A stretch of DNA of 64,000 nt from Buddleja alternifolia (GCA_019426215.1 CM033396.1:35020503-35084502), one strand, 5' to 3'. Counted from the stretch's first letter, positions 34,330 through 45,682 are shown. The notes: generated by a model not told the origin, from the letters alone. Numbers and translations are program-made.

Positions 34330-36598
34330 CATTACATAATTTATTTATATATAATCTACAAAAAAAAGTAGTATATTGTTGGCAAACTTAACAAAGAAAA
34401 TATTAAAAGATAAAATGAGAGGTAACCATCATCATTAATAAATTGATTCAATTTTGTTGGTTGTCATTGAAAAATTTAACAAAAAGGGGGAAAAGAACAA
34501 AATAAAAGACAATTTAGGTAATTTGGACTTAAATAATGATGATGAAGAGGATTTTATAATTATTATATTGAATATTATTAAAATTCCTCGATTGTTATGT
34601 TGAAGAAAGTCAAAATATATTGTCATGTATTGAATTTTATTGATATGCATGGGTGAAAAGTGAAAGCATATGTTTTTATCATGTACAATTGAAAAAAAAA
34701 TCTTATAAATAAAAAAATAGACGAATGAGATTACCAAATTAACAATTACATAATTCATTCTTTTTTGCAAAGTACTTGACATTTCAAAAGTTTAAAAAAT
34801 TGATATTTATTCCGAAAATGCTACAATAATTAATTTTATGCAATCGAGACATATGAATCTGAGTCCAAGCCAATTCATTTGAATTTAAACATGAAAGTAA
34901 ATAAAACTTTAGATTGTGACTTATCTTAAGGAACGAAAAATTAGATCACATTTATAACCGATTAGATCACATGCATAATTAACTATTATGAATGGTCACG
35001 TATTCTGCTGCATTTGAAATTTCAATTTGGATGTTTGATGTTTCTAGCATTTGTTTACTAATAAGCACACATTTTTTTTATATAAAAATAAATAAATTAG
35101 CTATTCTTACTTTATCAAAAAGATATGATGGATTTTGATAAAAATTGATAATTATATTTATTTAAGTTTTATTAATATATTTATTTAAGTTTAATATATA
35201 TATTTATTCAATTTTGCTTGCTTATGTGGCAAAACTGAATTTAATTAGGCCATCCACTTACAAAAGTTGTATTTAAGTTCCAAAACCGGGTAAAACTTCT
35301 AACATGGCAAAATAAAATATCATGAAAAAGAAAACCGAAAAAGGCAAGGTGACAAAGTTTCACATGGGAAGAATATGTATGTGTGTATGAGTTAATTTAT
35401 ATAAAGAAAAGAAAGAAAGAGTTGATAATTTTGCAGAAGTGCCACTTCTTATGCAAATACTAATTACAAATATTATTTTAAAAGCCAAACTGTGGAAAAT
35501 CATTTATTCAGTTACAGAATCCAAACTATAAATCTGAAAATAAGGGGAGAAATATCCAAGGATTTAATGATTTCAAATAAAAGAAACCAACTAATGAGAT
35601 TTTTTCTTGGAAATTAAATAATTCGGAATTCTGAAGAAACAAAATCTTATTTCGTCAAATTACAGTCAGTCTCTATCAAATATCCATGAATATAAAAGAA
35701 ATTTGTAAATATATATAATAGTCATCTAATAAGATAATCCCATGCATGGAAATAGATAATACAACCATAAAATCATAATGAAAAAATGCATAAAATAATA
35801 ATGAAAAGGAAAATCTTGAAGGTGAAATCATCTCACATTAGATGCAATAATTGATAAATATAGGAGAAAGTTGAGAAAAAAACATAAAAAAAGTTAAAAG
35901 CAATACTAAAGAGCAAGGAAGGATGGTCACATCGACATAAAAAAATTAAAAAAATAAAATAATAATAATAATAACAACAACAATGAGGAGATAATAAAAC
36001 CATAAAATAACAAAGAAAAAACATCAAATTTTTAAAAATAAACTAATAATCTAAATAAAAATACAATAAAATATGTAAAATGGAATAATAAGTCAGCAAA
36101 TGTGCTAAGATTGGAAAAAATACAAATAAGAGCAAGATTAAATTATAAGTCTCTTTTTATGAATTGATTAAATTATAAGTTAAAAACCACTAAATCGCTT
36201 CCACCGAATTAAATTGTAGAAGGAAATTGATAATTAAATATGCAAAAATATAGAATTGAATAGATAGGAAATGAGTACAACCTTAAAGAGGGAAAAGAAA
36301 ATGCTTTGAGCTTTTACTTGGAGCCACAACGTGAACGCATAATTGGAAATTGAAAAATGAGAGGAGGTAACTTGAATGTTAAATGTTCTTTTTGTCATTG
36401 GCATACTAACTCAAATGATGCATTTCAAAAGGTAACTGATTTCTAAACTTATATAAGAAATATTTTGTAACTCCAAATTTGAAAAACAAAAAATTTGTGG
36501 CTACAATCAAGGCAGTCGGTTGAACCATGCATTTAAGAATATATATACTTGATTTCCTGTAAATAATTGCCAAGCAACCAACAGCCCGATTTTTCTAA

Positions 36599-36601
<3 letters not shown>

Positions 36602-36640
<39 letters not shown>
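36602..36640. repeat. (TA)n microsatellite, insertion target
   Basis: A pure TA run of about 38 bases directly abuts the left end of the inverted-repeat element at 36641. A shorter TA run (40356-40367) abuts its right end. Confidence 0.9.
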
Positions 36641-36646
<6 letters not shown>

Positions 36647-36989
36647 TGGATCAAATACATACCTTGACATTAGGTAAGATCTAAGACCCAATCTAGGCCT
36701 TTGATTCAATTTGATCCCAAGGTGTGTGTTTATCTTATTTTTCAGATTATTTAAATTGTTTTAATGATGGGAGGGGCATTTTAGGCAGTAAAACATAACA
36801 AACTAAATTTTCCCATAACAGATTCCTGATTTTTCTCCATTTTGCTTCCCAATTTATTTTTATTTCTAATTATAATTCGATCTATTTACAGAAATTATCA
36901 ATTTCATTACCAGAATCTGAAATTTCTTCATCATTCATCAATTCTGCTTCCAAATTCGTTTTTTCTTTCGAATCATAAATTGTAAATTC

Positions 36990-37560
36990 TGCATTTTTTT
37001 TCTGCATATTATACAGTACATTAATCATCATTATACAGTATATTATATTCCATTATACAGTCCATATAACGCGATTATACAGTGTGGTATTAAATGCAAA
37101 GAAAGTCAGTTTAATTCACAAACAAATTCTTCAAAAACAGAATTCACAAGAACAGATTCTTCAAAAATAAAAAATCAAAGCAAATAACAATGATATAAGC
37201 GAAATCATGGGAAAAAATAGCCATCTGAGATCGTTTAGAGCTTCAAAATTGCATTTTGTTAGTTTTTAAGACTTGTAAATAACAATTACATATCATATAA
37301 ACCATTATACAACATTTTATACAGTGTGGTACTAGTGACAAACACAATTAGTGATTTTTAAAACATTATACAGTAGTTTATACATTATACAATTAGTGTG
37401 TGTTTATAACTATACAATTACAATCTTATAAACCATTATACGGTATCTTATAGCACATTATACAATATCATATTAATCAATATACAGTATTATATAAGTC
37501 ATTATACAATGAATACAATAGCTAATTAATTCATTATACAATAGTTAATAAACAAATATA
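36990..37560. repeat. CATTATACAGT-type minisatellite-like array
   Basis: CATTATACA(G/A)(T/A) and ATTATACAGT occur many times at irregular spacing, and again at 37840-38080. From about 38880 to 39560 the same unit appears inverted as ACTGTATAATG. Confidence 0.8.
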
Positions 37561-38581
37561 TAGTAAATACAAACAAGGTAAAGTTTGGAAATAATGGAAA
37601 TAAATAAAAATAAAAATCCGATTGAAAACATAAAAACGCGAAAAAACCTATTAAAATGATGGAATTTGGACCCGAGAGGGTGGTGCTCAGCATACTTATG
37701 ATAAGTATTGCTGAGTTGTTTTTAAAACGACGTTTCCTTCGAGATTGATGTAGAGCTTGGGGCCAAATTCCAAAAACAGTTTTTACCTTTCGAAAATAAA
37801 ATAGGGAGTGGTGATATACAAGTGACACCACAATATGAAGACATTATACAGTAGCAATATACAGTAAATACAATGGTGATATACAGTGAGCGATTGATAT
37901 ACAATTAATTTCATCAAACAGTATCATACAACCCATTATACAGTGTGTGTTTATACATTATACCATTACACTCTTATAAACATTAAAATATCTTATAACA
38001 CAATATACAGTTAAATATAAGCCAATATACAGAATCATATAACCCTTATACAGTGAATACAACAGCTAATAACATTATACATAGCGGGAGAACCCAATTT
38101 TCAGTTCGCGAATTCATGGCTTAGGGGTATTTCCGGTCGTCTTCGAGCAGCAACTCACGCAAATAAAATACACACAATTATACAACGATTCTATAATTGA
38201 TTGCATTAATCTTGGCCTGGGATTGAGAGATTTTGTGGGTATCAGATTTGGAGAGATTGTAGGAGATTTTTCTGTTATATTTTGGGTCCTATTTTGTCTA
38301 ATTAACTCCACAAATCTTCCTAATTGGATCTTAGATCTTATCTAAGAGAAGGTCTCTCACATTTAACCCAATATACAGCATTGATCAATTAAATCAAACA
38401 GTCCAATTTAAACATTAGAAACAGGCGGGAACGTATAATAATAGTAAAATACACACAATATACAACAAGCATGTCCTAATCAAAATCTCTCAGTATAATT
38501 AATCAACTGTAAATCATGAATGTTCAAACCCAAATTAGGTCTCATCGACATCCCCTTCTTCTGCGAAATCAGCTTGGATAA

Positions 38582-38698
38582 TGATTTTTTATCAAATGGA
38601 TTGTCATTGAGGAAATCAAGGATTATGAAAACTATCTCTTCAGAGAGAAGATCGAAGCGGTTGATACTCGGTTCAGGGTTTGATTTTTGCTTCTTCAT
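38582..38698 (-). pseudogene. Captured F-box/LRR protein exon fragment
   Basis: From ATG 38698 on the minus strand, the 39-codon stretch starts MKKQKSNPEPS and carries FDLLSEEIVFIILDF followed by NDNPFDKKS. This matches the N-terminal F-box of plant F-box/LRR proteins of the At5g01720 type, which act as SCF ubiquitin-ligase substrate receptors. Resemblance stops abruptly after DKKS; the frame continues 34 unrelated codons to 38480. No LRRs are nearby. It lies in the middle of an inverted-repeat transposon, so it is best read as transposon-captured host sequence. Confidence 0.7.
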
Positions 38699-40744
38699 TG
38701 ATATAGACATTGAAGATGTATGGGGGATTGTGAAGGTCTGGAGATGGTGAAATCTATACAAATAGCCGTGTGTGTATGTATATATCTATATATATATATA
38801 GATATGTTATATATATAAATTATAACAGGGTAGGGGTATCTGGTTTATGATAACAAAGAGATGTTGCAAAATTCAGTGGCAAATGTTAACAGAAAAACAC
38901 TGTATATTGCCTTACACGTTACTGTATAATGTCTTAGAATATATCTGTATAATGGTTTATTATATTGTAATTTTATGATGTATAAACACATATTGTATAA
39001 TTGGTTATAAGATACTGTATAATGTGTTATAGTATACTGTATAGTGGTTTATAAAATACTGTATAATGATTTATAAGCTACTGTATGATGAATTAAAAAA
39101 TCATTAATTGTGATGTCACTAAATACCACATTGTACATCATCACTCATGTACTATATTTTGCTTTAAAAAAAATAATAAAAAAAATATATTTTAAATTTC
39201 AGAAAGACAAAAACTGTTTTTGGAATTTGGCCTCAAGCTCTACTTCAATCTTGAAGGAAACGTCATTTTAAAAACAACTCAAATACTTATCATAAGTATA
39301 CTGAGCACCACCCTCTCGGGCCCAAAATCCATCGTTTAACTAGGTTTTTTCGAGTTTTTGTGTTTTCAGTTGGATTTTTATTTTTATTTTTATTTATTTT
39401 CCATTATTTCCGTGCTTTACCTTGTTTGTATTTACTGTATATTTGTTTATTAACTATTATATAATGGATTAATTAGCTATTGTATTCACTGTATAATGGG
39501 TTATATGATACTGTATATTGATTTATATGATACTGTATACTGGGTTATAAGATACTGTATAATGGTTTGAAATCACTAATTGTACTAATTGTGATGTTTT
39601 CTTCCCCTTCTTCCTTTATTCTCTCCCTGTCTTCTTTTATTCTGTATGTATGTATGTATGTAATGCCGACCAACACTACGAATATAACATGGCCAATGAT
39701 TCCTACCATAGCTTCCACTTTCTTTTTCTTCTATTCTCTGTCTTTATGTCTATACACACACATATACATATATGTGTATATGTATATGATAGTATATCAT
39801 GTGTTCTCCATTACAGAGAAATTAAAGACAAACCCATTTGTTATTTTCTTACTATGATGATTTTGAAGATCTGAGTGCAATTAATGAGTTGGGATTGAAT
39901 CAAATTGGGTGTTGAAGTTAATTCTCTCGGATTTGTTACTTTTTACCAGAAAAGGACGAGATTGTTGAAGGCCTGCTGCATGAATTGACGACGATGATGA
40001 ATCGAGCTTGATGATTAATTGAGCTTGATGATGAATAACGTAAATAAGGGGGATTTGATTTCTGTATATTGAGTTTGATGATGATTAATTGAGTTTTGTG
40101 AACTGATCGAATTGTAATTGGAAAGAAAAAATGAATTGAAGAAAAAGAATTTGTTATGAGCGTGATAAGGGGGATTTGATTTTGATCCTGCATGATATGT
40201 ACGTTCATTGACTAAAATACCCTTGTCATCATTAAAAAAATTATAAAAACTGAAAACTAGAGTTAAATCAGGACCTTGGGATCAAATGGTTTCAATGGTC
40301 TAAATTGGGTCTTATATCTTATCTAAAGTATAGGGATGTATTTGATCCATATCCTATATATATATATACAATTATACATATATATATTAATTTGAAATTT
40401 AAAATTTTGATTAAATAAAAAAATCTATTAGTTATTAACCTTATCTAAAAAGATATGAAGTTGTTAAGACTAATAATTTTATTGATTTAAATTTAATATG
40501 TATTTAAAAAGATTTATTCAATTTTGCTTAGGTGGCAAAATTGAGTTCAATTAGGCCATCCACTTGTGCGCTTGCTTGGATGGCCTCAAAATTTGTATTT
40601 TATTATATATAGATTTGAGATTTTTCAATTTTGAAGATAAAATAAAACATGTTGTGCACGTGATTTCCCAAAATATACTCCACTAACATTGATTAAAATT
40701 TTTACTATCTTCTAACAATTTTATTTTAATTCAAAACAAAGGAG

Positions 40745-40935
40745 GATATCCTAAATATCTGATCCAATAAACCTGAGTTGATAGTCATAGTCATGAATCA
40801 TAAAAACTCTATCTAACGCCATAAAGAAGGGGAAAGCCACAATTTGTGACAGTATGAATTCGAACCCAAAACTTTTCACATAATATGAGATTTCATATAA
40901 TGTAAGAGGTGAATACCAATAAATCACCTTGGGTT
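40745..40935 (-). mobile_element. tRNA-derived SINE, relative of 32045-32220
   Basis: On the minus strand, TTTATTGGTATTCACC (A-box region) and GGGTTCGAATTC (B-box-like) precede ATACTGTCACAAATTGTGG and a body ending near GGATCAGATATTTAGG. It shares landmarks in order with the copy at 32045. An open frame of 134 codons (41155-40751, minus) overlaps it and is not accepted as a gene. Confidence 0.6.
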
Positions 40936-41698
40936 TACTATCTTCTGACTTAATGACTATATTTACAAGTTTATTCGGTACAAAGTCTACAATTGTAGCC
41001 ATGTGAGTCACAAACTCATAAGAGGTGACATTTTTTGTCCTCATGCGATAATTCTCCCTACAAATGGAAAAATTCTCAACTAAAAAGTCAAGGCTACACA
41101 CGCAAAATTTTGGCCAAGTTTCCAATTGTCGGCAAAATTTATCCTCAATCCACAAAAATTAAATAGTTAGTATTCTTACATTTGTTAGTTAATAATTTCA
41201 CGACGGATTTTACAATTCTGCCCTTACATATATAATTTAGTGTTTCCATATATAGCGTACGTCAATATTATAGCATAGCACTAAGGTGGCATATTAGGAC
41301 CCTTGAACATCAGCTTTACTGTTTAAAATGTCGGCCACTACTTCATGTATATCCCAACTGCATAATTACAAATTATATTTCTCTTCATAAGTCATAACAT
41401 GACCAATATTGAGTGGTTCTTAAGAAACCCTAATTCCTAATATAACCCTAATTATATGTAGGTCCTTTTGTTTTCCCATTGATACTAGTAAAGATGTGTT
41501 TTCATTCTCATAAGTTGGTATCGCTACCCAATGTTTTAAAAATCGACCCCATAATTGAATCGGAAAATCTACAGATTCAATGGTCAGACCATGATTCAAT
41601 CATGTCGAATCGTGATGTCATAATTATGATTTAAATAGTTATTTTATATTAAAATCAGATAAAATAATAATAAAAATACATACATATATGATTTAAAT
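40936..41698. other. AT-rich intergenic, no gene
   Basis: No domain-bearing coding sequence is recognised. A minus-strand frame begins at 41155 but runs into the SINE and matches no family known to me. Confidence 0.5.
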
Positions 41699-42181
41699 GG
41701 GAAAAAAAAATTTAGTCCATTAACTTAGTTTTCCTTGCGTTTTAGTCCTTTAAGTTGACGCATTGCAAAATTGGTCCGTTATCTTCTGACTTTTTATAAC
41801 TTTAGTCCTTTTGTACTTAAAAAATTGGTAAATTTAGTTCGTCGATACCCATCAATACTACTATCACACATTATTATTAGATATCACCAATTAGAAGTTA
41901 AAAAACACAAAGCCACAAAACCTTTATTGCATGAAGGAGATAACTTTACGGATTTCAAAACTTAAAACTGCAGTGAAAATCTGCCTAATTAGATTTCCCA
42001 ATTTTTACTAATTGACTATGTCACTAACTAAATCGACGGACTAAATTTATCAATGTTTTAAGCATATAAGGACTAAAATTACAAAAAATCAGAAAATAAC
42101 GGACCAATTTTGCAACGCGTCAACTTAAAGGACTAAAACGTAAGGAACGCCATGTTAATGGATTGAAAAAATAATTTTCCC
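41699..42181. mobile_element. Mutator-like MITE
   Basis: Arms of about 120 bp: left starts GGGAAAAAAAAATTTAGTCC, right (inverted) GGGAAAATTATTTTTTCAA. They share CGTTTTAGTCCTTTAAGTTG, GCAAAATTGGTCCGTTAT and TTTTAGTCCTT. No perfect 9-bp TSD was found (TATATGA occurs on both sides, but with a gap), so the superfamily rests on resemblance of the ends. Confidence 0.7.
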
Positions 42182-43111
42182 TATATGAAATGGTACAACC
42201 TTCTTTGATTTTTATTTATAATTCTTGAATTTCTTTTAACAAATATAATCAATCAATTGCCCAGCAACGCTACAAAGGAACAATCGTAGAAGAATCGATT
42301 CATCAATGTTTATTAGGCTTACCATGTGTGTGTCTGAGAGAGACAGATAGAGAGAGAGAGAGAGGGGGGGATTTCGCATGATTTCTTAGTTATTCAAGTT
42401 CAAAAAAGGGAAAAAATCTGTTGGATTTCTGCTCATTGACGCTGGTTCGCGATGCTGCTCATTCACTTCGTTTTTTTTTGGTTTCCCACATCACATTAGG
42501 TATGAGACTAATCCCGCTTCGCGGTATTGAGCCTGCCGCTAACCTGAGGGGATGTCACTGGGGGAGTCGAATACGCTCCCCACTCAGGAGCGTAGCGGTA
42601 GACAAGCCTCTACGCCAACCCTTTAGGTTGCTCATTCACCGGCTCTATGAGTTTCGAAGAAAATTTAAGAATTTTGACCAACTATTTATACATATAGAAA
42701 GAATTGTACGATTTGTGTGAACCAACACCGGTTCGCATGGTTCAGCAGTCGGACCGGGTTGAAATATTTTGGCTGATTTTTTTACACTACCGGTTCTAAA
42801 ATACAATTCGGCCTGTTATATTACTTGGTCAGCGATCCAAACGGTCGGACTAGCCGGTCCAAGCCAATTTTTCGAACCTTCTCGCTACCACTAGGTCAAT
42901 TATAAAGTTTGTTTTCCATAGAGTTTGAATTGCTAGTGAATTGTTTGAAATACATACAATCAAGAAATGGTTAGAAAAATGCTGAATTTTTTTGAACGGA
43001 CCTCCTTAAATTAGTTGACTTTTTTTTTTCTTTTTTGTGAAATGTGTGACTACATATTTAGATTCATAATGTGTCTCTAAAATTTATAATTACCTTTTCA
43101 AATGAACAAAC
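42182..43111. other. Intergenic with an odd GC-rich island
   Basis: A (GA)n run (about 42338-42366) is followed by an anomalous GC-richer block at about 42430-42660. The block contains GCTTCGCGGTATTGAGCC, CGCTCCCCACTCAGGAGCG (a perfect-stem hairpin) and two TGCTCATTCAC copies (42453 and 42629). An open frame crosses it (42421-42720), but no family is recognised. The composition differs sharply from the surroundings and might be organellar or foreign DNA. Confidence 0.45.
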
Positions 43112-43695
43112 TGTTAGGAATCAAGGCTCTCAATGGTGAAATAATAACGGAAAATATAAGAAACAAAGGAAAAACAAAAGCAATAAAGAAGACAACGAAT
43201 TTATGGTGGAAACCCAATCAAGGGAAAAAAACCACCTCCAACTAAATCTTTTTATTTCAACTCTCTCAAATTGATTCGATTCTATTACAAGATGAGTTCT
43301 ATGCTATTTAAATAGACAAAAGTGATGTTAAAACCCTAATAGATTTAGGAAAAACAATCCAAAATCAACCCTAGGATTTAAGGAAACAATCCTCATCAAA
43401 ATAGGACTCAAGAAACTTGCCAAAAATACATAAGCCAAAAAAACCGTCAAAACCGTGTCTCCAGCGCTGTGGCCCGCGCCCAAGCACCATACGGCGGTGC
43501 CTGGGCGCCATCTTTCTGCCCGCGGCGCCTAGGCGCTGCCATGACGGCGCCTATCAGTGTGTAGCGCCCCCCTTACTTCACTTTTTCGCCTCCTTTTTGT
43601 TCATTTGAGATCCCGGTCTAACCCCGACCCTTCTTGGCTCTATTTTGGCTCCTTTTCCAACCTATTTTGATCCGACTTCACACAATTGCCCAACA
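43112..43695 (-). repeat. Copia 3' LTR
   Basis: 584 bp, TG...CA. It matches the other LTR closely but carries about 38 extra bases, mainly in the GC-rich segment near 43460-43560 (GGCGCC-type repeats). Confidence 0.9.
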
Positions 43696-43712
43696 ATCTC
43701 CCACTTGGAGAC
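43696..43712 (-). other. Copia polypurine tract
   Basis: The minus strand reads CCAAGTGGGAGAT directly before the 3' LTR (TGTTGGG). This is the classic plant copia plus-strand priming site. Confidence 0.85.
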
Positions 43713-43859
43713 TGATAAAAAATGGCCCAAACTCAAACTCGAAACAAACAACCATTTTTTCACTTTCTCCTAAGTGAAAAAATCCCGATCTAGTTGGAAC
43801 ATCTCCAAAATCAATGGAGATCAATCGAGGCATCTCCATGCCCCATCAATTCGTCCGGA

Positions 43860-45035
43860 TCAAGTGACCCCCACTTGATGGACTCTTTTTTTTTCCAACG
43901 TGTACAATGTTCCCTTTCTCGAACCACTTGCCACTACCCTATTCTCTTTGGTGATCACCCAAGATCCACCACTAAATACCGTGGTATATCCCTCTCGGTC
44001 CAACTGACCCACGGATATAAGGTTCCTTCTAAGACCCGAAACATGTCTCACCTCACTCAACTTGAGTATTACTCCATTGGCATCCTCGATGTCAACATCA
44101 CCCTTCCCTACTGTGTTCAAGGTTTCGTCTCCTCCTAGACTAACCTTTCCAAACTCATCGGAAACATAGTTGGCCAACATTCTTTCCCCCGATGTAGAGT
44201 GATAGGATGCACCTGAGTCCAAAATCCAAGTACCCCTTGGATCCTCGGTACAACAAGCCAAAGCATCACCATGATCCTCCATCACGGTACTCACAGATCC
44301 CTTATCTTGCTTCTTCTTCCTATCTTTCTTCGGCTCCTTGCACTTATTTTGGTAGTGCCCATATTCCCCACAATTAAAGCATTGCACTTCCTCCCTGCGT
44401 TTTTTTCGCTGACTATTTCTTCCTCCGACACTCAAAGCTCCCGCCATAATTTCCCCAGATTCTTACCTACGAATGTCCTCACTCAGAATCATATCCCGGA
44501 TTTCTTGAAGCTTCAGAGTTTTATCCCCGGAAGAACTACTTACCGCAGTCACAATTGCACTCCAACTATCAGGCAAGGATGAAAGTAGGATTAAAGCTTG
44601 GACCTCATCATCGAACGTGATTTCTATCGAACTCAACTGAGTTAAAATCACGTTAAAGTCGTTGATGTGATCCGTCATAGATCCACCTTCACCAATCCTC
44701 AAATTAAATAATCTATGCATCAAATATACCTTGTTCGAGGTGGATGGCTTCTCGTACGTATTTGATAGCGCTTCCATCAGACCCGCTGTAGTCTTATCTT
44801 TGATGATGTTGAAAGCAACATTCCTCGCCAGCGTCAACCGAATCACACCCAGAGCTTGGCGATCTAGCAACGCCCAATCTTCATCCGTCATCTTTGCCGG
44901 CTTCTTTCCCGTCAACGGTTTGTGTAGCTTTTTTTGATACAAATAATCCTCTATCTGCATCTTCCAAAACCCAAAATCCCTACCATCGAACCTATCTATC
45001 TTAACTTTTCCCTCATCACCAGCTATAGCTCCCAC
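43860..45035 (-). pseudogene. Copia gag-protease polyprotein with one in-frame stop
   Basis: From ATG 45035: KIDRFDGRDFGFWKMQIED and DEDWALLDRQALGVIRLTL (gag N-terminal domain), then the UBN2 region with LMHRLFNLRIGEGGSMTDHI. A TAA after DIRR (about 44463) interrupts the frame. In the same frame follow the CCHC knuckle CFNCGEYGHYQNKC (about 44370), the aspartic protease start GTWILDSGASYHST with catalytic DSGA (about 44205), and a gag-pre-integrase-like segment LRRNLISVGQLDREGY, ending at 43860. The stop probably replaces a Lys codon. Gag packages the RNA and the protease would mature it. Nothing downstream of pre-integrase remains. Confidence 0.9.
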
Positions 45036-45120
45036 TCGACAAAAATCTCAAAGCTAATCTAAGCTCTCGTGTTTACCCTCGGATCTAGTTCTAAGACGTC
45101 TCCTAAAACTCAAAACCTTA

Positions 45121-45136
45121 GGCTCTTGATACCAGT
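45121..45136 (-). other. Copia primer-binding site
   Basis: The minus strand reads ACTGGTATCAAGAGCC immediately after the 5' LTR. It complements the 3' end of initiator tRNA-Met apart from one extra base. Confidence 0.85.
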
Positions 45137-45682
45137 TGTTAGGAATCAAGGCTCTCAATGGTGAAACAACAACGGGAAATATAAGAAACAAAGGAAAAAC
45201 AAAAGCAATAAAGAAGACAAAGAATTTATGGTGGAAACCCAATCAAGGGAAAAAGACCATCTCCAACTAGATCTTTTTATTTCAACTCTCTCAAAGTGAT
45301 TCGATTCTATTACAAGATGAGTTCTATGCTATTTAAATAGACAAAAGTGAAGTTAAAACCTTAATAGATTTAGGAAAAACAATCCTAAATCAACCCTAGG
45401 ACTTAAGGAAACAATCCTCATCAAAATAGGACTCAAGAAACTTGCCAAAAATACATAAGCCAAAAAAACCCGTCAAAACCGCGTCTCCAGCGTTGTTGCC
45501 CGCGCGCCATCTTTCTGCCGGCGGCGCCTAGGGGCCGCCATCAGCGTGTGGCGCCCCCCTTGCTTCACTTTTTCGCCTCCTTTTTGTTCATTTGAGATCT
45601 CGGTCTAACCCTGACCCTTCTTGGCTCTATTTTGGCTCCTTTTCCAACCTATTTTGATCCGACTCCACACAATTGCCCAACA
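45137..45682 (-). repeat. Copia 5' LTR
   Basis: 546 bp, TG...CA, nearly identical to the 3' LTR outside the GC-rich indel region. It is followed by TSD CAAAC. Confidence 0.9.

Larger units (their letters stand above)
36641..40355. mobile_element. Microsatellite-targeting inverted-repeat element, copy 1 (Micron-like)
   Basis: Terminal inverted repeats of about 100 bp begin AGG(G/A)TATGGATCAAATACAT and share AAGACCCAAT(C/T)TAG and TTTGATCCCAAGGT. Both ends abut (TA)n, as in rice Micron elements, which insert into TA microsatellites. The interior is dominated by CATTATACAGT / ACTGTATAATG minisatellite-like repeats, an inverted pair of a ~250-bp module (about 37520-37800 and 39200-39500), and a captured F-box exon fragment (38582-38698). 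A terminus-like stretch, GATCTTAGATCTTATCTAAGAGA near 38328, suggests that it is composite. No transposase is seen. Confidence 0.7.
34244..40613 (-). mobile_element. Non-autonomous Helitron (minus strand) with nested insertion
   Basis: On the minus strand the 3' end has the hairpin CCCGTGCCTTGGCACGGG, seven bases, then CTAG (ends at 34244) followed by T. The 5' end begins A|TCTATATATAATAAAATAC at 40613. TC...CTAG with a subterminal hairpin and A/T target is the Helitron pattern. No Rep/helicase gene is present. A 3.7-kb inverted-repeat element (36641-40355) sits inside. Pairing of these two ends as one element is inference; sequence near each end (AATTAGGCCATCCACTT near 35245 and 40550) recurs, so two related Helitrons could be involved. 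Confidence 0.6.
43112..45682 (-). mobile_element. Ty1/copia deletion derivative with gag-protease only (TR-GAG-like)
   Basis: LTRs 43112-43695 and 45137-45682 (TGTTAGG...CCCAACA) are flanked by a perfect 5-bp TSD, CAAAC (43107-43111 and 45683-45687). On the minus strand, order is 5' LTR (right), primer site, gag, protease, polypurine tract and 3' LTR (left). Integrase, RT and RNase H are absent, so it must have used proteins of a full-length relative. The length of 2.57 kb fits the 'terminal repeat with GAG' class described in plants. Confidence 0.9.

Noticed and set aside
34244..40613. Autonomous Helitron with Rep/helicase
   Set aside because: No HUH Rep or helicase motifs in any frame; only terminal features are present.
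40751..41155. Open frame of 134 codons on the minus strand
   Set aside because: Its C-terminal half is the SINE at 40745-40935, and no known domain is recognisable in the rest.
42421..42720. 99-codon open frame over the GC-rich island
   Set aside because: No homology recognised; the frame looks incidental to hairpin-rich non-coding sequence.
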